From NCBI RefSeq assembly GCF_004362015.1, contig NZ_SNWW01000001.1:837194-901193 (forward strand): a DNA stretch of 64,000 bases, read 5' to 3'. Shown here piece by piece: positions 35,947-45,453 of this stretch (within the stretch, counting starts at the first letter, position 1; the number at the start of each line of letters is the position of its first letter). A program made the position numbers and the translations under genes. The notes under the pieces are model-generated. The model saw only the letters and a list, made by a program, of their open reading frames with translations. It had not been told where the DNA came from and ran no database searches. This DNA is from Flavobacterium chryseum. GTDB lineage: Bacteria > Bacteroidota > Bacteroidia > Flavobacteriales > Flavobacteriaceae.

Positions 35947-36082
35947 ATGGTTAAAAAGTTTTAAGTTTTAGGTTTTCGATGGCAGTAAAAGTTTAAGGCT
36001 GAAATTTGGGACAACAAACCTTTTGTTAATTTTATTCAATATATTTTAAAAGTTGTTATTTTTACCAATCAAAAGATACATA

Positions 36083-37357
36083 ATGACTTTTCAAAATACA
36101 CGCGAATTCGCTAAACAACTTGATTCACAAGATTCTTTACATCATTATCAAGAACAATTTATTTTTCCTAAAGTAAATGACAAACGCGTTATTTATTTTA
36201 CAGGAAACTCTTTAGGATTACAGCCAAAACGAACCAAAGCCTATATCGATGAAGTTATGAATGACTGGGCAGATCTTGCTGTTGAAGGTCATTTTTATGC
36301 CGAAAAACCCTGGTGGGATTATCAGGAAAGATTTGCAGAACCATTGAGTAAAATTGTTGGTGCTTTACCATCAGAAGTTACGGTAATGAATACCTTAACC
36401 GTGAATCTTCATTTATTGATGGTTTCATTTTATCAGCCCAAAGGAAAACGATATAAAATTATCTGCGAGGAAAAAGCATTTCCTTCAGATCAATATATGT
36501 TTCAGAGTCAGGTACATTTTCATGGATATAAACCGGAAGATGCCATTGTAGAAATTAAACGCAGAGAAGGAGAACATAATATTCGCCTTGAAGATGTTTT
36601 GGCAAAAATTGAAGAAGTTGGCGATGAACTGGCTTTAGTTTTAATTGGTGGCGTAAACTATTATACCGGACAAGTTTTTGACATTAAAACAATAACCGAA
36701 GCCGGACAAAAAGCCGGAGCAAAAGTAGGTTGGGATTTGGCGCATGCTGCAGGAAATATCAAATTAGAACTTCATGATTGGAATGTGGATTTCGCCGCTT
36801 GGTGTAGTTATAAATATATGAATTCAGGCCCAGGAAACGCTTCTGGATGTTTCGTTCATGAAAAACATCATAATTCTGATTTGCCAAGATTTGCGGGTTG
36901 GTGGGGACACAACAAAGAACGTCGTTTTAAAATGGAACCAAACTTTGATCCGGTTCATGGTGCAGATGGCTGGCAGATTAGTAATTTACCTGTACTTTCG
37001 TTAGCTCCGTATTTAGCTTCGGTAGAAATGTTTGCTGAGGTTGGAATGGATGCTTTAATAAAAAAGAGAGATCATATTACTTCTTATTTAGAATTCATTT
37101 TGCATGAAATAGATAAGGAAGTTAAAGGGAATTTTGAAATTATTACACCTTCAAATCCAAGTGAAAGAGCGTCACAGTTGTCTGTTTTTTTACATGGAGA
37201 AGGAAGAAGTTTATTCGATTATTTAATGAAAAACGGAGTTATTACAGACTGGCGTGAACCAAATGTAATTCGTTTAGCGCCGGTTCCGTTATATTGTTCT
37301 TATGAAGATATGTTCGATTTTGGGCAGATTTTGAAAAGAGGAATTTTAGGTAAGTAA
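36083..37357 (+). CDS. kynU: Kynureninase
   Basis: Cleaves kynurenine or 3-hydroxykynurenine to (hydroxy)anthranilate and alanine; PLP-dependent. 424 residues from the ATG at 36083 (MTFQNTREFAKQLDSQD); the ATG at 36053 adds ten residues of no family character. K244 in WCSYKYMNSGPGNASG is the PLP lysine, with GWDLAHAAGN (Asp holding the pyridine nitrogen) and FTGNSLGLQPK at the N-terminus. kmo, giving its 3-hydroxykynurenine substrate, is 13 kb away at 50302. No tryptophan dioxygenase or formamidase gene is in the window. Confidence 0.95.
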   Translation: MTFQNTREFAKQLDSQDSLHHYQEQFIFPKVNDKRVIYFTGNSLGLQPKRTKAYIDEVMNDWADLAVEGHFYAEKPWWDYQERFAEPLSKIVGALPSEVTVMNTLTVNLHLLMVSFYQPKGKRYKIICEEKAFPSDQYMFQSQVHFHGYKPEDAIVEIKRREGEHNIRLEDVLAKIEEVGDELALVLIGGVNYYTGQVFDIKTITEAGQKAGAKVGWDLAHAAGNIKLELHDWNVDFAAWCSYKYMNSGPGNASGCFVHEKHHNSDLPRFAGWWGHNKERRFKMEPNFDPVHGADGWQISNLPVLSLAPYLASVEMFAEVGMDALIKKRDHITSYLEFILHEIDKEVKGNFEIITPSNPSERASQLSVFLHGEGRSLFDYLMKNGVITDWREPNVIRLAPVPLYCSYEDMFDFGQILKRGILGK

Positions 37358-37390
37358 AGTTCTCTCGTAGATTGGCAGAGTTTTTGTTTT

Positions 37391-37448
37391 ACACAGATTC
37401 TGCAGATTTAGGCAGATTTTTTTAATTTAGATCTTGTGCTAAATCTGC
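37391..37448. repeat. Intergenic GCAGATTTAG inverted repeat
   Basis: GCAGATTTAG (37402-37411) and CTAAATCTGC (37439-37448) are a perfect inverted repeat, with extra copies of CAGATT on the left. It lies 34 bases after kynU and belongs with the CACGCAGATTT fragments at 12238 and 49976. Confidence 0.7.
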
Positions 37449-37614
37449 GTGAAAAAATAAGATCGCTTTTAAATCCGCGTTTTGCTTTAACAATCCGTTT
37501 AATCCGTTTTAAAATAATCGTCGTCAAATTATATAACCTTTTGGCTAAATCATGTAACTTTAATAAAAACAATACTCTTTACTTTGTAGCATATAATAAA
37601 TAAAAACTAAAATT

Positions 37615-38052
37615 ATGAGAACTTTATATGTTTTATTCGCCGCCTTATCAATTGTTTCATGTCAGAATCAAAATAAGGAAGATCTAAATAAAGCCAAACA
37701 AGCCAGTATCGATTCGATGAAAGTTGAAATTGATAAACAAAGAGTTGTTGATTCTATGAAGACTGAAATGGCTAAGATAAAAGAAGAGCAACAAAAAGTT
37801 GAATCTCAAAAAGTAGTAGTAGTGCATCAGCAGCAAGCTAACGGAACTGCAACTACAACCACAACGACCAAAAAGAAAGGGTGGAGTGCAACTGCTAAAG
37901 GTGCCGTAATTGGTGCTGGAGTTGGTGCTGCAACCGGAGCAATTGTGAGTAAGAAAAAAGGTGAAGGTGCCATTATTGGTGGTTTAGCCGGAGCAGCTTT
38001 AGGAACTGGAACAGGTGCTGTTATTGATAGTAAAAATAAAAGAAATGAATAA
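37615..38052 (+). CDS. Glycine-zipper lipoprotein
   Basis: 145 residues. The lipobox ALSIVSC places the acylated Cys at residue 16. A charged coiled-coil segment follows (about 20-65, EDLNKAKQASIDSMKVEIDK), then Thr-rich linker TATTTTTTKKKG, and a glycine-zipper domain (about 90-140: GAVIGAGVGAATGAIV and GAIIGGLAGAALGTGTGAVI) of the YMGG/OmpA-associated type. Such domains insert in or oligomerise on membranes. It is probably outer-membrane anchored; the function is unknown. Confidence 0.85.
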   Translation: MRTLYVLFAALSIVSCQNQNKEDLNKAKQASIDSMKVEIDKQRVVDSMKTEMAKIKEEQQKVESQKVVVVHQQQANGTATTTTTTKKKGWSATAKGAVIGAGVGAATGAIVSKKKGEGAIIGGLAGAALGTGTGAVIDSKNKRNE

Positions 38053-38073
38053 GATTTAAATTCTTATTTAATA

Positions 38074-38114
38074 AAAACCCCAAATTAAAACTTTAATTTG
38101 GGGTTTGTTTTTTT
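38074..38114. terminator. Terminator between convergent genes
   Basis: AAACCCCAAATTAA pairs with TTAATTTGGGGTTT (14 base pairs, loop AACT), with A-rich and T-rich flanks. It serves the glycine-zipper gene (+) and the facing minus-strand gene. Confidence 0.88.
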
Positions 38115-39924
38115 ATACCATTTTCGGGTGCGGAATTTTAATTGTGATTAATTCTGCCTTATAAAAATCAAATTGGTTTTTAATTTTTTCTACATCCTTT
38201 TTAAAATAAAAACTTGTCGAAAATAAAGTTTGATAATACTCAATTCCTTCTAAAAGATTTGCTTTAAAACTATTCCATTTTTTAAGTTGATTGGTTGTAA
38301 TTTCTCCGGAAGCAGTTTCAATTTCATTTCTAAAATAGTCAACATACATTTTCAATTCTTTCACAAACAAATTAGGGCGATTATTAGCTCTTAAAACAGA
38401 CGTATTTCCGTAAATATGACTAACCATATCAGAAAGAGAAACTTCTTGATCAAAATACGCCATATTTGGCCCGGGACAAATAACAACACCTTGCGCTTGT
38501 CCTTTTATTTTAATATCATTTTCTAAATAGGAAGCATTTGCTAAACCAACGCACAAACAGGATTTCTCTGTAATTTTTGACTTAGCATTTTCGATAGCAG
38601 TAAGCGAAAGATTTTCTTTATGATTTTCTAATTCCTCTAGTTTAATATCCTGATATTTTTTAGATGCCGTACAAATTCCGTGTGGATCGTACTCTTTACT
38701 TAAAGCCAGGAATTTTTTCGGGCAGGAACTTCCGGCTTTGTGTTCCTGAATTCGTTTTTGTTTTAAAATTTCATTTGACGTTCCTTTCAAAGTATTAAAC
38801 GGAACTCCCAAAGGCGAGATATGACTTAAATACAAATCTTCTTCCTTCGCATTTATTAATAATTTTCTCGTGTTAACATCCACAGAAGTTGCTTCGGGAA
38901 CCAACAAAAAAGGAGAACCCCAGCCAACAGAATCCACATTATAATTGTCTAATAAAAATTCATGTTCTTCAGAAGTTCCTACACCACCCTGAACCGTTAT
39001 TTTTACGGCTAAAGGCTGATCAGGAAACGGGAGATTCTTTTGCTCTAAAACTTTTACCATCAATTCATGCGAAGATTGAAGTAATTGTTCTTTTTTCTGT
39101 TTGAATTCTTCTAAAATAGTTCCCAGTAAAAGTCCGTCAGTTGCAAAAGCGTGACCGCCACAGTTTAATCCGGATTCGATTCTGTATTCAGAAACCCAAA
39201 GTCCTTTTTTGGCCAGGAAATTTCCCTGAATCATTGCCGATCTAAAATCACTTACTTTTAGAATTATCTTCTTTTTGAGTTCATTATTTTCATTTGGAAA
39301 AAAGTCCGGAAAGTTTTCGAAATAACTATACAGTCTTGGATTCATTCCTGCAGAAAGTACAACTGAAGACTCAAGATTGCTTTTTGCAAAACCTCTTAAA
39401 GCCGCATGTGCATCGTTAAATTCAATTGGAAGCTGTTCGTTTTTAATGAAATTATCTTTGTCCAGTTTTGTCATGATATTCACATCAATTGCTCCGGCTG
39501 AAAGATGCGTTTCGATAAAATGCTGAATATTTTCTTTAAAAGAAATTCCGTCTTCGAGTAAATTTTGAAAACCTTTTTTGATGTCACTCGTATTGGGTAA
39601 CATCAACATAAAGTTTTCTAATGCAGTTTTGCTTTCAACTAATTCAGTTTTAAAAGTTTCGAATTTTTGCTTTACAATTTTATCGACTAAATTTAGATAA
39701 GATGTAATTCTTTCTGCGCGGTAATCGTGAAATTTCTGAGTTATTTCTTCGTAAGGAAGATTAAATTTTGTGCTGTAAAAATTACGCATCTTCTCAATTA
39801 AGTCATCATCAGCAATAGAAATTACAGATGAAATGCCATATTGCGCCACCCGAATCGGGCTGTCAATAGTATATGCAAGCCCCATTACCGGAATATGAAA
39901 AGTGTGTAAAGGTGATTTTGTCAT
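38113..39924 (-). CDS. 603-residue protein, FMN TIM-barrel (nitronate monooxygenase-like) with Cys-rich C-terminal part
   Basis: Start at ATG 39924 (MTKSPLHTFHIPVMGLAYTI); the ATG at 39951 adds nine hydrophobic residues. PVMGLAYTIDSPIRVAQYG resembles the start of nitronate-monooxygenase barrels, GLNCGGHAFATDGLLLG (C255, H258) resembles their GGHxG phosphate-binding turn, and VQGGVGTSEEHEFLLDN with VGWGSPFLLVPEA resembles the GGI...G...GTRFLATPE stretch. The C-terminal third has five Cys (401, 418, 456, 458, 483) that could bind a metal or Fe-S cluster. About 100 residues of helix (50-150) interrupt the barrel. The assignment is by motif only; it is much longer than ordinary family members. 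Confidence 0.6.
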   Translation of the reverse strand: MTKSPLHTFHIPVMGLAYTIDSPIRVAQYGISSVISIADDDLIEKMRNFYSTKFNLPYEEITQKFHDYRAERITSYLNLVDKIVKQKFETFKTELVESKTALENFMLMLPNTSDIKKGFQNLLEDGISFKENIQHFIETHLSAGAIDVNIMTKLDKDNFIKNEQLPIEFNDAHAALRGFAKSNLESSVVLSAGMNPRLYSYFENFPDFFPNENNELKKKIILKVSDFRSAMIQGNFLAKKGLWVSEYRIESGLNCGGHAFATDGLLLGTILEEFKQKKEQLLQSSHELMVKVLEQKNLPFPDQPLAVKITVQGGVGTSEEHEFLLDNYNVDSVGWGSPFLLVPEATSVDVNTRKLLINAKEEDLYLSHISPLGVPFNTLKGTSNEILKQKRIQEHKAGSSCPKKFLALSKEYDPHGICTASKKYQDIKLEELENHKENLSLTAIENAKSKITEKSCLCVGLANASYLENDIKIKGQAQGVVICPGPNMAYFDQEVSLSDMVSHIYGNTSVLRANNRPNLFVKELKMYVDYFRNEIETASGEITTNQLKKWNSFKANLLEGIEYYQTLFSTSFYFKKDVEKIKNQFDFYKAELITIKIPHPKMV

Positions 39925-40029
39925 TTGTTTTTCAATTAAAAATAAAAACAAATGAAGAAAAAAATAGTTTTAAAAAACCTGATAATTGTCAGGTTTGAAT
40001 AGGTTTAAAAGTCTGCACTAAAAAAGTTT

Positions 40030-40108
40030 GCCACAAATTTCACAAATTTACACGAATCATTTTATATGCTGCAGTTAAAAATTAGTGCAAATTTGTGTAA
40101 TTCGTGGC
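40030..40108. repeat. Intergenic inverted repeat, GCCACGAATT family (copy 3)
   Basis: Left arm 40030-40054 (GCCACAAATTTCACAAATTT) and right arm 40084-40108 (AGTGCAAATTTGTG, TAATTCGTGGC). It starts 9 bases after the stop codon of the minus-strand AsmA-like gene. Confidence 0.75.
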
Positions 40109-40116
40109 AAAATATT

Positions 40117-41673
40117 CTATATCAAAATCTTCTTCAACGACTCAGCAATGCTTCGCCATAAAAAGTTATAAAATGATTTTTCCTGAATTCTTTCTAATTC
40201 TACATCAGCGTTTTTAGCTTTATCTTTCGAATCATTTTTGACAAGTAAATTGACAATCGCACTTTTGAGTTTTGCTTCTTTTTCAGGATGTTTCTTTTTG
40301 AATAATTTCACTTTTAAATCATCATAATCTAAAGATGCGTTTCCTTTTGCTATATTGTCATTTCCATAAAAATTGAAACGATATTTGGTAAATACTCCGG
40401 TAAACGAAGCATTCATATAAGGCTTGCTGAATTTGCCCATTGCCGCAACATCAAAATTTGAAATTACGCCCTGAATATGAAAACTGTCTTTTGGGTCTAA
40501 AACATTAAAACTCCAATCGACATTTAATGGCGAAGTTTTCATGAAAACACAATTTACTTTAATCTTAACATCGTTGGTTTTTTTTAAACCAAATCCGCTT
40601 CTCAGATTGGTGGCTCGTAGATTAAATTGATCAAAATTTAAAACTCCAGGACCTTTTGTAAAATCAATTTCTTCCTCGTAAACCAATTTAGATTTTAAAA
40701 CCTGCAGTGTATCAATTTGAAACGGAAATTTGATATTTCGCAATAAATGATTGTAAAGATATTTTTTGCTCAAATCATCTTTTGGCAATTTATTTCGGTA
40801 AATATTAGCATCTAAGTGATTGATAACTAACGAAGGAGTATAAAAGAAAAACTTATCATTTTTAAAACCCCATTTCAGGGTATTAATCATGGCAGAATCT
40901 AATTTTAGCGTATAAATATCTTTTTCCTTATCCAGTTTCTGAACAAAAACTTTTCGCGAATAAGCCGGTAAAAGTTCAAATTTTTTGATTTTCAAAAAGT
41001 TGTTTTCCGTACTAATTTGTCCAATAGTAATATTATAAAACTGACTTGGTTTGTAATAAATACTGTCACACAACAAAACATATTTTTCATACTGGATCGG
41101 AATCTTTTCCTTTAAAGTTGCGTCAGTAATCAAAATTCCTTCAAGTTTTACAATGATATTTTTAGCATTAAAAATGGGCTTATTAGTGTCCAGAGAAACA
41201 ACATCAACTCTTCCTTCATTAATATAAATATTAGAAACCGCAATAATTTTTCTGAAAGGCGCAACAATTTCCTTCTCAATACTTTTGCTGCTGTTTAAAA
41301 GTTTATCGCCCTTTTTGTAAAGAATAACTCTGGGTTTGTCGATAATAATACTCTCGGCTTCAATAATGTCACGAAAAGCCAGATCCCAAATATTAAAATG
41401 TTTTATAGTAACAGACTCAATTTTAGAATAAAGCCCATTTTTACTATTTTCCGGTTGATTTTTAGGATGAACCAATAAAGTAGTTGCATGAATGTTTCTG
41501 GACAAAAGAGAAACTTCAATTTTTTCGTAATTGATGTTGTATGGAGTATTGTTTTTGTCGTTAATAATAATCGGTAATTGTTTTTTTATCCAATAATTGA
41601 GACCAACATTGACTAAAATCACAAAAATGAAGACTGAAATTACCCCGATTGCTATTTTTTTATAGATTGACAT
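40117..41673 (-). CDS. AsmA-like inner-membrane-anchored protein
   Basis: 518 residues: an N-terminal membrane helix (about 7-29, IAIGVISVFIFVILVNVGLNYWI) and a long beta-rich periplasmic region. NINYEKIEVSLLSRNIHATTLLV is the typical start of DUF748/AsmA repeats, where a beta-strand pattern continues over several hundred residues. YNFLWRSIAESLKKIL at the C-terminus is a common ending of Bacteroidota AsmA/DUF748 proteins. Such proteins are thought to bridge or move lipids between membranes, but this one has no assigned role. Divergent from the acylase gene. Confidence 0.75.
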   Translation of the reverse strand: MSIYKKIAIGVISVFIFVILVNVGLNYWIKKQLPIIINDKNNTPYNINYEKIEVSLLSRNIHATTLLVHPKNQPENSKNGLYSKIESVTIKHFNIWDLAFRDIIEAESIIIDKPRVILYKKGDKLLNSSKSIEKEIVAPFRKIIAVSNIYINEGRVDVVSLDTNKPIFNAKNIIVKLEGILITDATLKEKIPIQYEKYVLLCDSIYYKPSQFYNITIGQISTENNFLKIKKFELLPAYSRKVFVQKLDKEKDIYTLKLDSAMINTLKWGFKNDKFFFYTPSLVINHLDANIYRNKLPKDDLSKKYLYNHLLRNIKFPFQIDTLQVLKSKLVYEEEIDFTKGPGVLNFDQFNLRATNLRSGFGLKKTNDVKIKVNCVFMKTSPLNVDWSFNVLDPKDSFHIQGVISNFDVAAMGKFSKPYMNASFTGVFTKYRFNFYGNDNIAKGNASLDYDDLKVKLFKKKHPEKEAKLKSAIVNLLVKNDSKDKAKNADVELERIQEKSFYNFLWRSIAESLKKILI

Positions 41674-41788
41674 TTATCCTATTGATTTTAAATACATAAA
41701 TTTAGGGTTTTAAAAAGTGCTGTTTCTTATATGATTCTATCTTTAAGTTACATCTTAATCGTTTCGTTGTTTTTATCTTTTTTGAAAT

Positions 41789-44170
41789 ATGAAAAAAATT
41801 AAAAAAATCCTGTTGGTTTTATTTGTTTTGATTGTCATTGCCGGTATAGGTTTATGTGCCTACATTTTTCATTTGAAACCGCAATATGAAGGAGAAATAC
41901 AATTGAAAAATCTTGAAAAAGAAACTACAGTTTATTTTGATGATTTTGGAGTTCCTCACATTTATGCCGATTCTGAAAAAGATGCAATGACAGCTTTGGG
42001 CTATGTTCATGCACAGGAAAGATTATGGCAAATGGAATTGCTTCGGAGAATTGCGCCGGGAAGGTTATCAGAAATTTTCGGGTCGGTTGCACTTAAAAAT
42101 GATAAGTTTTTCTCCGGAATTGGTATCGAAGAAGCTTCAGCGAAAGCTATTGCCAAATTAGATAAAAACAGTCCCAGTTATCAATTGACATTTGCGTATT
42201 TAGACGGGATTAACCAGTATTTAGAAGAAGGTGTTACGCCAATAGAGTTTACTTTGGTTGGAGTAAAAAAGGAAAAATTTACCATAAAAGATGTTTACAA
42301 TATTTTCGGCTATATGTCTTTTAGTTTTGCAATGGCGCAAAAAACAGATCCTTTATTGACCGATATTCGCAATAAATATGGTGCTGAATACTTGAAAGAT
42401 TTAGGAATTGAAGGTGAATTTAACACCACAAGAATTAGAAGTTCAAAAGAAAATATTGAAGAATATACTACTATTGCAAAATCTGTCGCAGCATTGTTGG
42501 ATAAATCTCCAATTCCGCCATTTGTTGGCAGTAACAGTTGGGTTGCCGGACCAAACAAAACAAAAAGCGGTAAAGTTATTTTTGCGAATGATCCGCACAT
42601 TGGGTTCTCGCAGCCGGCGACCTGGTACGAAGCGCATATTGTAACGCCAAATCATGAATTGTACGGTTGTTATCTGGCCGGAACACCGTTTCCGTTATTG
42701 GCACACAATCGCGATTATGCGTATGGTTTAACCATGTTCGAAAATGATGATATCGATTTTTATCAGGAAAAAAATAAAGCCGGAGATTCAAATCAATACC
42801 AAACGCGAACCGGTTTTGCAGCTTATGAAACGATAAAGAAAACAATTAAAGTAAAAGATACTTCTGATGTTGTCTTAACGATTAAATCAAGCCGACACGG
42901 GCCAATTATGAATGATTTACTGGAACGTTTAGATCGCAAAAATCCGATTGCCATGTCGTGGATTTATACCCAACAGCCTATTCAAATTCTTGATGCCGTT
43001 TACGGACTTTCGCATGCTAAAAGTAAAGATGATTTCAAAAAAGCGGTAAAATTGGTTGCGGCGCCGGGATTGAATGTAATGTATGGTGATGCAAAAGGAA
43101 ATGTGGCCTGGTGGGCAACAGGAACACTTTATAAACACAATAAAGGCGTGAATTCATTTTTTATTCTCGATGGTGCAAGCGGCAAAGATGATATTGCTGA
43201 ATATTTAGATTTCTCGAAAAATCCCTCGGCAGAAAATCCAAAATGGGGTTATGTATATTCTGCTAATAATCAACCCGAGGCTATTGATGGTTATTTATAT
43301 CCGGGATATTATTTACCCGAAGATCGCGCCAAAAGAATTTCAGCTTTAATGGATGCAAAATCGGATTGGGATAAAGAAGCAATAAGTAAAATGATTTTTG
43401 ATAACACATCTCCTGTTGCGCCGGGCGTGGTTGCGAATTTAATTTCGAATGTCAATACTAATTCACTTTCATCAGAAGAGAAGCAGGCCATATCAACTTT
43501 GAAATCCTGGAAAGGAACGCATAATTTAGAAGATGTTGCGCCAACGATTTACAACAAATGGGTTTATTTGTATTTGAAAAACACTTTTGAAGACGAAATT
43601 GGTTCAGATAATTTCAATTTGTTTCTTGGATTATCTTTAGGAAAACAAATTGTTGCCAGACAAGTTGCGAATGAAAATTCGGTTTGGTGGGATAATATCA
43701 AAACCAAGAATAAAAAAGAAAACAGAAGTGAAATCGTTTCTAAATCGTTTCATGAAGCTATTGCGGCACTTCAAAAGCAATTTGCCAATACAGTTTCTGA
43801 TTGGACTTGGGGAAAAGTGCATACAGTAGAACACGAACACCCAATGGGGAAAGTCGCTGCGTTGCGAAAATTATTTAACGTAGGACCTTTTGCTGATCCG
43901 GGATCGAACGAGGTTATTAATAATCAGTTTTTTGGTTATAACGAAGAAGGAAAATATTATGTAAAAGGCGGACCTTCGACAAGAAGAATTGTAGATTTTT
44001 CAGATATTGAAAACAGCTGGAGCATTTTACCAACCGGACAATCCGGAAATCCGTTTAGCGAACATTACGACGATCAGGCAGAAATGTTTGTGGCGGGTAA
44101 ATTCAGAAAAATGAAATTGAATAAGGAAGAGATTGTAAAAACTTCGACGAAATTGGTTTTGAAACCGTAA
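41789..44170 (+). CDS. Penicillin-acylase-family N-terminal-nucleophile hydrolase
   Basis: 793 residues with an N-terminal membrane anchor or signal (LLVLFVLIVIAGIGLCAYIF). Alpha chain: VPHIYADSEKDAMTALGYVHAQERLWQMELLRR. The self-cleavage site is VG-SNSWVAG, making S248 the new N-terminal nucleophile of the beta chain; ANDPHIGFSQPATWYEAHI, a ligand-type Asp/Glu, and the terminal FSEHYDDQAEMF are present. The family covers penicillin, cephalosporin and acyl-homoserine-lactone acylases, so the natural substrate cannot be told from the sequence. Single gene, own leader. Confidence 0.93.
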   Translation: MKKIKKILLVLFVLIVIAGIGLCAYIFHLKPQYEGEIQLKNLEKETTVYFDDFGVPHIYADSEKDAMTALGYVHAQERLWQMELLRRIAPGRLSEIFGSVALKNDKFFSGIGIEEASAKAIAKLDKNSPSYQLTFAYLDGINQYLEEGVTPIEFTLVGVKKEKFTIKDVYNIFGYMSFSFAMAQKTDPLLTDIRNKYGAEYLKDLGIEGEFNTTRIRSSKENIEEYTTIAKSVAALLDKSPIPPFVGSNSWVAGPNKTKSGKVIFANDPHIGFSQPATWYEAHIVTPNHELYGCYLAGTPFPLLAHNRDYAYGLTMFENDDIDFYQEKNKAGDSNQYQTRTGFAAYETIKKTIKVKDTSDVVLTIKSSRHGPIMNDLLERLDRKNPIAMSWIYTQQPIQILDAVYGLSHAKSKDDFKKAVKLVAAPGLNVMYGDAKGNVAWWATGTLYKHNKGVNSFFILDGASGKDDIAEYLDFSKNPSAENPKWGYVYSANNQPEAIDGYLYPGYYLPEDRAKRISALMDAKSDWDKEAISKMIFDNTSPVAPGVVANLISNVNTNSLSSEEKQAISTLKSWKGTHNLEDVAPTIYNKWVYLYLKNTFEDEIGSDNFNLFLGLSLGKQIVARQVANENSVWWDNIKTKNKKENRSEIVSKSFHEAIAALQKQFANTVSDWTWGKVHTVEHEHPMGKVAALRKLFNVGPFADPGSNEVINNQFFGYNEEGKYYVKGGPSTRRIVDFSDIENSWSILPTGQSGNPFSEHYDDQAEMFVAGKFRKMKLNKEEIVKTSTKLVLKP

Positions 44171-44255
44171 GAGAAAAATTAATTTTCTTTCAAGTTTCAA
44201 GTTCGAGGTTTTAAGAAAAAAACTTAGAACCTCAGAACCTTAGTGTCTTAGAACC

Positions 44256-44702
44256 TTACTTAGCCAAATACTTCCCGGCAACAATATCTTTGGCATAAAT
44301 ATCCAGATTGTTAAGCAGGACTTTATTGGTTGTCATAACATTTGTAGTCTGGTAAACAGGATCTTTTTCGTATGCTTTTAATAATGTCTCTAAGTCAACT
44401 TCATTATAAAAAGCAAACATATTATAGACAGCATCTCTAAAGTTTTTAAAATTGATGCTTTCTGTAATTTCCTTTGTTTTTTGCTCGTTCCATTTTTCTT
44501 TGAAACTTGTTTCGTTTATTTTAGTCAGGCAATAATCAACAAAATAGGTTTTATAATTTGTTGCATCGATGATTTTGTTTACAATAATTGTATTTTGCTG
44601 CGTTGGCATTGGTACCGATACAGAAGTTTGAGAAATACAAACAGAAGGGATAAATACAAATAATGCTAAAACCAGAAAGGCATGCTTTTTTAAATTTTTC
44701 AT
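44256..44702 (-). CDS. Small secreted protein, possibly DUF2059-like
   Basis: 148 residues with a signal peptide (FLVLALFVFIPSVCISQ). The mature protein is helical: FRDAVYNMFAFYNEVDLETLLKAYEKDPVYQ resembles the DUF2059 pattern in which a Tyr/Phe-rich helix pair is followed by a K-D-P turn. I cannot confirm this by eye. No obvious operon partner; the upstream gene is 223 bases away. Confidence 0.6.
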   Translation of the reverse strand: MKNLKKHAFLVLALFVFIPSVCISQTSVSVPMPTQQNTIIVNKIIDATNYKTYFVDYCLTKINETSFKEKWNEQKTKEITESINFKNFRDAVYNMFAFYNEVDLETLLKAYEKDPVYQTTNVMTTNKVLLNNLDIYAKDIVAGKYLAK

Positions 44703-44925
44703 AGGTTATTTCAAATTGCTTGCAACATTTAGCATTGCAAATGGATTGATTTAGGGCTTTGAGAGCTTTCTTTTGGGCAGGGCTAAAATAGTTTTTTTGT
44801 TCTAAATATTCAATTGAAAAATAATATTTAAATAAAAAAAACCGATCGTACAGATTTTTAAAAATCTACCATCGGAAGTTCGTAGGATAAGAATTACGGA
44901 TCTTGATAATGTTGTTGTCCTAAGT

Positions 44926-45342
44926 CTATTTTCTTGAAGATCGCATTGCTTTTACAATCTTTAAATTTTCGTTTTTAGAAAGTTTTTCATACTCGGGAGT
45001 TTCTCTTCCAAATAAGGCAATTTTTCCTTCTTCATTATTGTGAATTCCCCAGCCGTAACGTTTCGTTAGGGGAGAAGCCCGAAGGCAAGCTTGTCCTTTC
45101 GAGAAAAACTGTGCTCTGGCTTCGTTATATTCTGATTTTGTCAAATCATTTTTATCTGCAAATACCTGAAACAAAACTTCATCTGAAGAATATTTGTACG
45201 GATTCTTGCTGATCATTTCAAACTCAATATTGGCAACTGTTTTGTTTTCGCCTTTCATTGGCGGAATTTCCCCTCGCGTTGCAGGACTATCTTCTGCAAC
45301 TTCAATAAAAGTGTTTTGATAATTTGTAGTATGCGTTTTCAT
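44926..45342 (-). CDS. DUF6157-like protein
   Basis: 138 residues, soluble. YQNTFIEVAEDSPATRGEIP at the start, FEMISKNPYKYSSDEVLFQV and AQFFSKGQACLRASPLTKRYGWGIHNNEEGKIAL match the uncharacterised DUF6157 family as I remember it. Mixed alpha/beta, no signal peptide or membrane helix. Function unknown. Confidence 0.7.
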   Translation of the reverse strand: MKTHTTNYQNTFIEVAEDSPATRGEIPPMKGENKTVANIEFEMISKNPYKYSSDEVLFQVFADKNDLTKSEYNEARAQFFSKGQACLRASPLTKRYGWGIHNNEEGKIALFGRETPEYEKLSKNENLKIVKAMRSSRK

Positions 45343-45390
45343 TTGATTTATTCTTTAAATTGCCTTTACACTAAAATAATGATTTTATAT

Positions 45391-45433
45391 AAAAAAACTC
45401 CGGCAATTAGATTTTATTCTATTTGCCGGAGTT
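45391..45433 (-). terminator. Terminator of the serine hydrolase gene
   Basis: ACTCCGGCAA pairs with the TTGCCGGAGT arm; read on the minus strand it is followed by a seven-T run. It ends about 20 bases after the stop codon at 45454. Confidence 0.88.
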
Positions 45434-45453
45434 AATAATTTATACCAATATTT

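Noticed and set aside
42310..43840. Many overlapping frames of 60-96 residues inside the acylase gene
   Set aside because: They are shadows of the 793-residue gene, which has full family motifs.
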